Source of the DNA: CAYSDH01 sp964429805
Lineage (GTDB): Bacteria > Bacteroidota > Bacteroidia > Flavobacteriales_D > JABDKJ01
Length of the DNA stretch: 6,712 nt
NCBI GenBank assembly: GCA_964429805.1
Contig: CAYSDH010000110.1
Span: 1 to 6,712, forward strand
Direction: 5' to 3'
The notes beneath the pieces are model-generated. The model had not been told where the DNA came from and made no database searches. It saw nothing but the letters and a program-made list of their open reading frames with translations. Below, in pieces: positions 5,801 through 6,712 of this stretch (position 1 is its first letter; each line of letters starts with the position of its first letter). Position numbers and translations under genes: made by a program.

Positions 5801-6712
5801 AACAACAGTAATCTCATAGACAGCACTTGACTGCTTAGGTGGGCAACCATCGTCTGTAGCGGTAACGCTAAACTGATATGGCACATCTCTTCCTTGGTCA
5901 CAACTCGTGTTCCAGCAAAAATCTGCTTGGATGACACTGTCGGCCGGCATAGGGTCAGAAATCGTTGCGACAGGACTTACTAAGTTGGTATCAAAGACCT
6001 CACCCACCGATTGAAATGACAGGCTGTCTCCCTCTGGGTCATTAAAAATGACGGGGATGCAAATTTGGTCTCCTTCTTCTACTTCAAAGACAGTCGTTCC
6101 TTGATTTTGCGAAGCTGTGTTTAAGGTAGGCGGCTCTTGCACCGGACAAGCCAAAGCTAAAAGTTGCAAGTCTCTGCGCGTAATGGCAATCAGGTTTCCA
6201 TTTCTATATTCCTTTATTTCTACTGCTATAGAATACTGCCCAACTTGAGGAGCAACATACTGAGTCAAACCAGTCGATCCATTGATAAAAGCATACCCTG
6301 CTGGCCCTAAAGGCTGATTTACGCTGTAACCGGGATTGTAATCCGTACTTGGAATTGGCCAATCTAAAATAGGTGGGGCCCCTGGGTTAGGGTTACCTGC
6401 ATCACTGTATCCTGCGAATGGCTGAATGAATGAGAAGAGCATGAGGTCTCCGTCAGGGTCAATTGCTGAGTTTAAGAAAGTCGCAGTATCTCCAACACAA
6501 ATAAAGCTGGTAGGAGGGGAGCTGAAAAAAGGTGAGCTATTCTCTACTAATGGTGAAGGAATGTAAGTAGTGAAACCAACTCCTTGTTGAAGCTCAACAT
6601 TAATCACTTCATTGTTTCTGCAGCATCTGTCATAATAGAGCCAGTAGCCACCAAAGTTTAAATCAAGATCTATGAAAAACTCATAGTCACCTTGCGCCAC
6701 ACAGACATCTTC
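2897..6712 (-). CDS. Giant multi-domain surface protein, T9SS type B C-terminal domain, 5' end missing
   Basis: The frame is open to the right edge (EDVC precedes the GTG at 6700), so the signal peptide and N-terminus lie outside. Numbering from that GTG as residue 1, 1267 residues end at TAA (2897-2899). Residues 1-190 contain a DRCCRN motif (24-29) and a DPDGD unit (81-85), both usual in this Bacteroidota family. A DPEGD unit with cysteines follows (221-225, up to about 300), then a PKD-like domain (about 301-388, SGQGTNEIDVLWG). Nine Ig/PKD-like modules fill 389-1097. A classical PKD domain (1098-1175) has WDFGDG and HTYSFG. Residues 1182-1267 are the T9SS type B or gliding-motility-associated domain: APNVMTPNGDGDND, FEVFNRWGQKMF, WDGRTPSGEIVSAGVYFY and a final SVTVIR. 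By family, type B proteins are exported by T9SS, often with a PorP/SprF-like partner, and act as surface adhesins or gliding-related filaments. Ligand binding is inferred only. It has no terminator with a T-run downstream. Confidence 0.95.
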   Translation of the reverse strand, partial: EDVCVAQGDYEFFIDLDLNFGGYWLYYDRCCRNNEVINVELQQGVGFTTYIPSPLVENSSPFFSSPPTSFICVGDTATFLNSAIDPDGDLMLFSFIQPFAGYSDAGNPNPGAPPILDWPIPSTDYNPGYSVNQPLGPAGYAFINGSTGLTQYVAPQVGQYSIAVEIKEYRNGNLIAITRRDLQLLALACPVQEPPTLNTASQNQGTTVFEVEEGDQICIPVIFNDPEGDSLSFQSVGEVFDTNLVSPVATISDPMPADSVIQADFCWNTSCDQGRDVPYQFSVTATDDGCPPKQSSAVYEITVVPFTGSTDIEGSTNPCELGLSPYSTDIFPAGSTYQWTISGGTIDSGQGTNEIDVLWGNSGVGTLTVIATNEKGCIGDPFDLTVAIQPLPVVDAGLDLAICIGDTVTIGGAPTGPSGSFFTWGPAADVDDFNTSNPSAFPTSTTSFEVIVESAASCTVRDTVIITVNEPTLTVSDDVGICAGESTEISASGASNYMWTPAATLTGPNTSNPSASPMVTTTYVVDAIDANMCEAKDSVMVTVSAQPISLAGSDQVMCGLEVNLGATASVGDGQWTSLPAGIMFSSDSDANAIAESPAEGLYQLIWEETNDVCVDSDTLNVQFIAQPIAEISNDPLVCGLSVTADAGLPGDVTGNGAWCSGSDPVYADVMDPQTTITVPDYGDYWICWTETNGICEANDSLLMTFAQQPMAQAGLSDSICGEVYTLSANAGIGTGTWSGSNVTFDQENNPSTAATSSIFGAQPFTWTLDNEGCIDSETVEITFFEQPVADAGTDFSVCGLNTDLDAVTSVGAGIWTSTSASAVITEDFNPESAVSNPSDGLVEFIWTEDTGQCADADSVLVEFLIEPIADAGSDVTLCIGSDVQLNASGGENYSWTPDINLSDAGVPDPMANPEEDVTYIVTVSLTNGCENTDSVIVDVVPLPIISAGEDINYLCLGDSVQLNATAGFNSYSWSPNLGLSSNTVPDPIVSPSSQIEIDYIVLVTDGNSCANTDTVNVVVNPIVPTDAGEDLEICAGQEIIIGGAPTSPSGTSYMWTGGTLSDPLDPNPSVAPSETTVYTVSTANSICSGVDAITVMVEEDPGLSFELEENASCEGLEVRAQNTTFSNLDFTWDFGDGTTSSEESPVHTYSFGESYELTLIGTSDMDCIFTAADSILALDFLEYFQVMAPNVMTPNGDGDNDYLDINVRGNIQECLEFEVFNRWGQKMFISTGNNTRWDGRTPSGEIVSAGVYFYYINLDGLEFKGSVTVIR
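3410..5536 (-). repeat. Nine tandem Ig/PKD-like modules (A2-B4-A3) in the giant surface protein
   Basis: Module limits in window coordinates are A1 5300-5536, A2 5069-5299, B1 4829-5068, B2 4583-4828, B3 4349-4582, B4 4109-4348, A3 3881-4108, A4 3641-3880 and A5 3410-3640. Type A modules have a C-x-G start, a Y/F-x-W-T/S/G-P core, an (N/D)P-x(5-7)-P stretch and a closing C-x(3)-D. Type B modules start with CG, have a GxGxW core and end in a C-x(3)-(D/E)-(S/T) strand leading to a QP or EP junction. The lengths are 76-82 residues. Each module has one cysteine near each end. The copies are clearly diverged at DNA level. The longest shared string I noticed is CGGCATCAGCGA at 4099-4110 and 4339-4350, which codes for the ADAG junction. 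Confidence 0.85.

Noticed and set aside
6698..6700. GTG as the real start of the large gene
   Set aside because: The frame stays open to the window edge (EDVC before it), there is no signal peptide after it, and the protein begins in the middle of a family domain. The gene is truncated by the window.

Overview
The window looks like a piece of a Bacteroidota chromosome, most likely a Flavobacteriia-type marine or aquatic bacterium. Three things support this. Two genes end in, or are built for, type IX secretion system (T9SS) sorting signals: one type A tail and one type B 'gliding motility-associated' C-terminal domain. The tRNA gene has a promoter matching the Bacteroidota consensus TTTG-N19-TAnnTTTG. 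The intergenic DNA also carries a motif (GTCATTTCGAC ... GGAGAAATCTC) of a kind I recall as dispersed in Bacteroidota genomes. A run of ten N shows a draft or metagenome assembly. Every supported gene lies on the minus strand, so the window is read from right to left below.

2897-6712: the 3' part of a very large secreted, multi-domain surface protein (adhesin-like). It is cut by the right edge of the window. The visible part has a Bacteroidota-type N-terminal region, two DPDGD/DPEGD units, one PKD-like domain, nine Ig/PKD-like modules of about 76-82 residues arranged A2-B4-A3, a classical PKD domain and a T9SS type B C-terminal domain.

2633-2850: a compact tRNA-Asp(GTC) unit with its own promoter, a short hairpin-rich leader and a strong intrinsic terminator that starts one base after the mature 3' end. 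2225-2632: non-coding DNA with an imperfect 26-nt direct repeat that includes the dispersed-type motif, a bulged 12-bp inverted repeat and a doubtful 33-codon ORF.

557-2224 and 1-496: two tandem paralogous genes for exported delta-60-repeat (beta-propeller-like) proteins, 60 bp apart and probably co-transcribed. The first is complete apart from the ten-N gap and ends in a T9SS type A tail. The second is cut by the left edge. It has no start-to-stop ORF inside the window and was found by translating the edge by hand.

The protein genes share a theme of export to the cell surface or medium through T9SS. Nothing shows that the giant adhesin and the delta-60 pair are one system, because the autonomous tRNA unit and its terminator separate them. 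I saw no new defence, mobile or biosynthetic system. The most distinctive items are the modular array with near-constant cysteine spacing, a GC-rich module with an extra cysteine pair, and the structured intergenic region.
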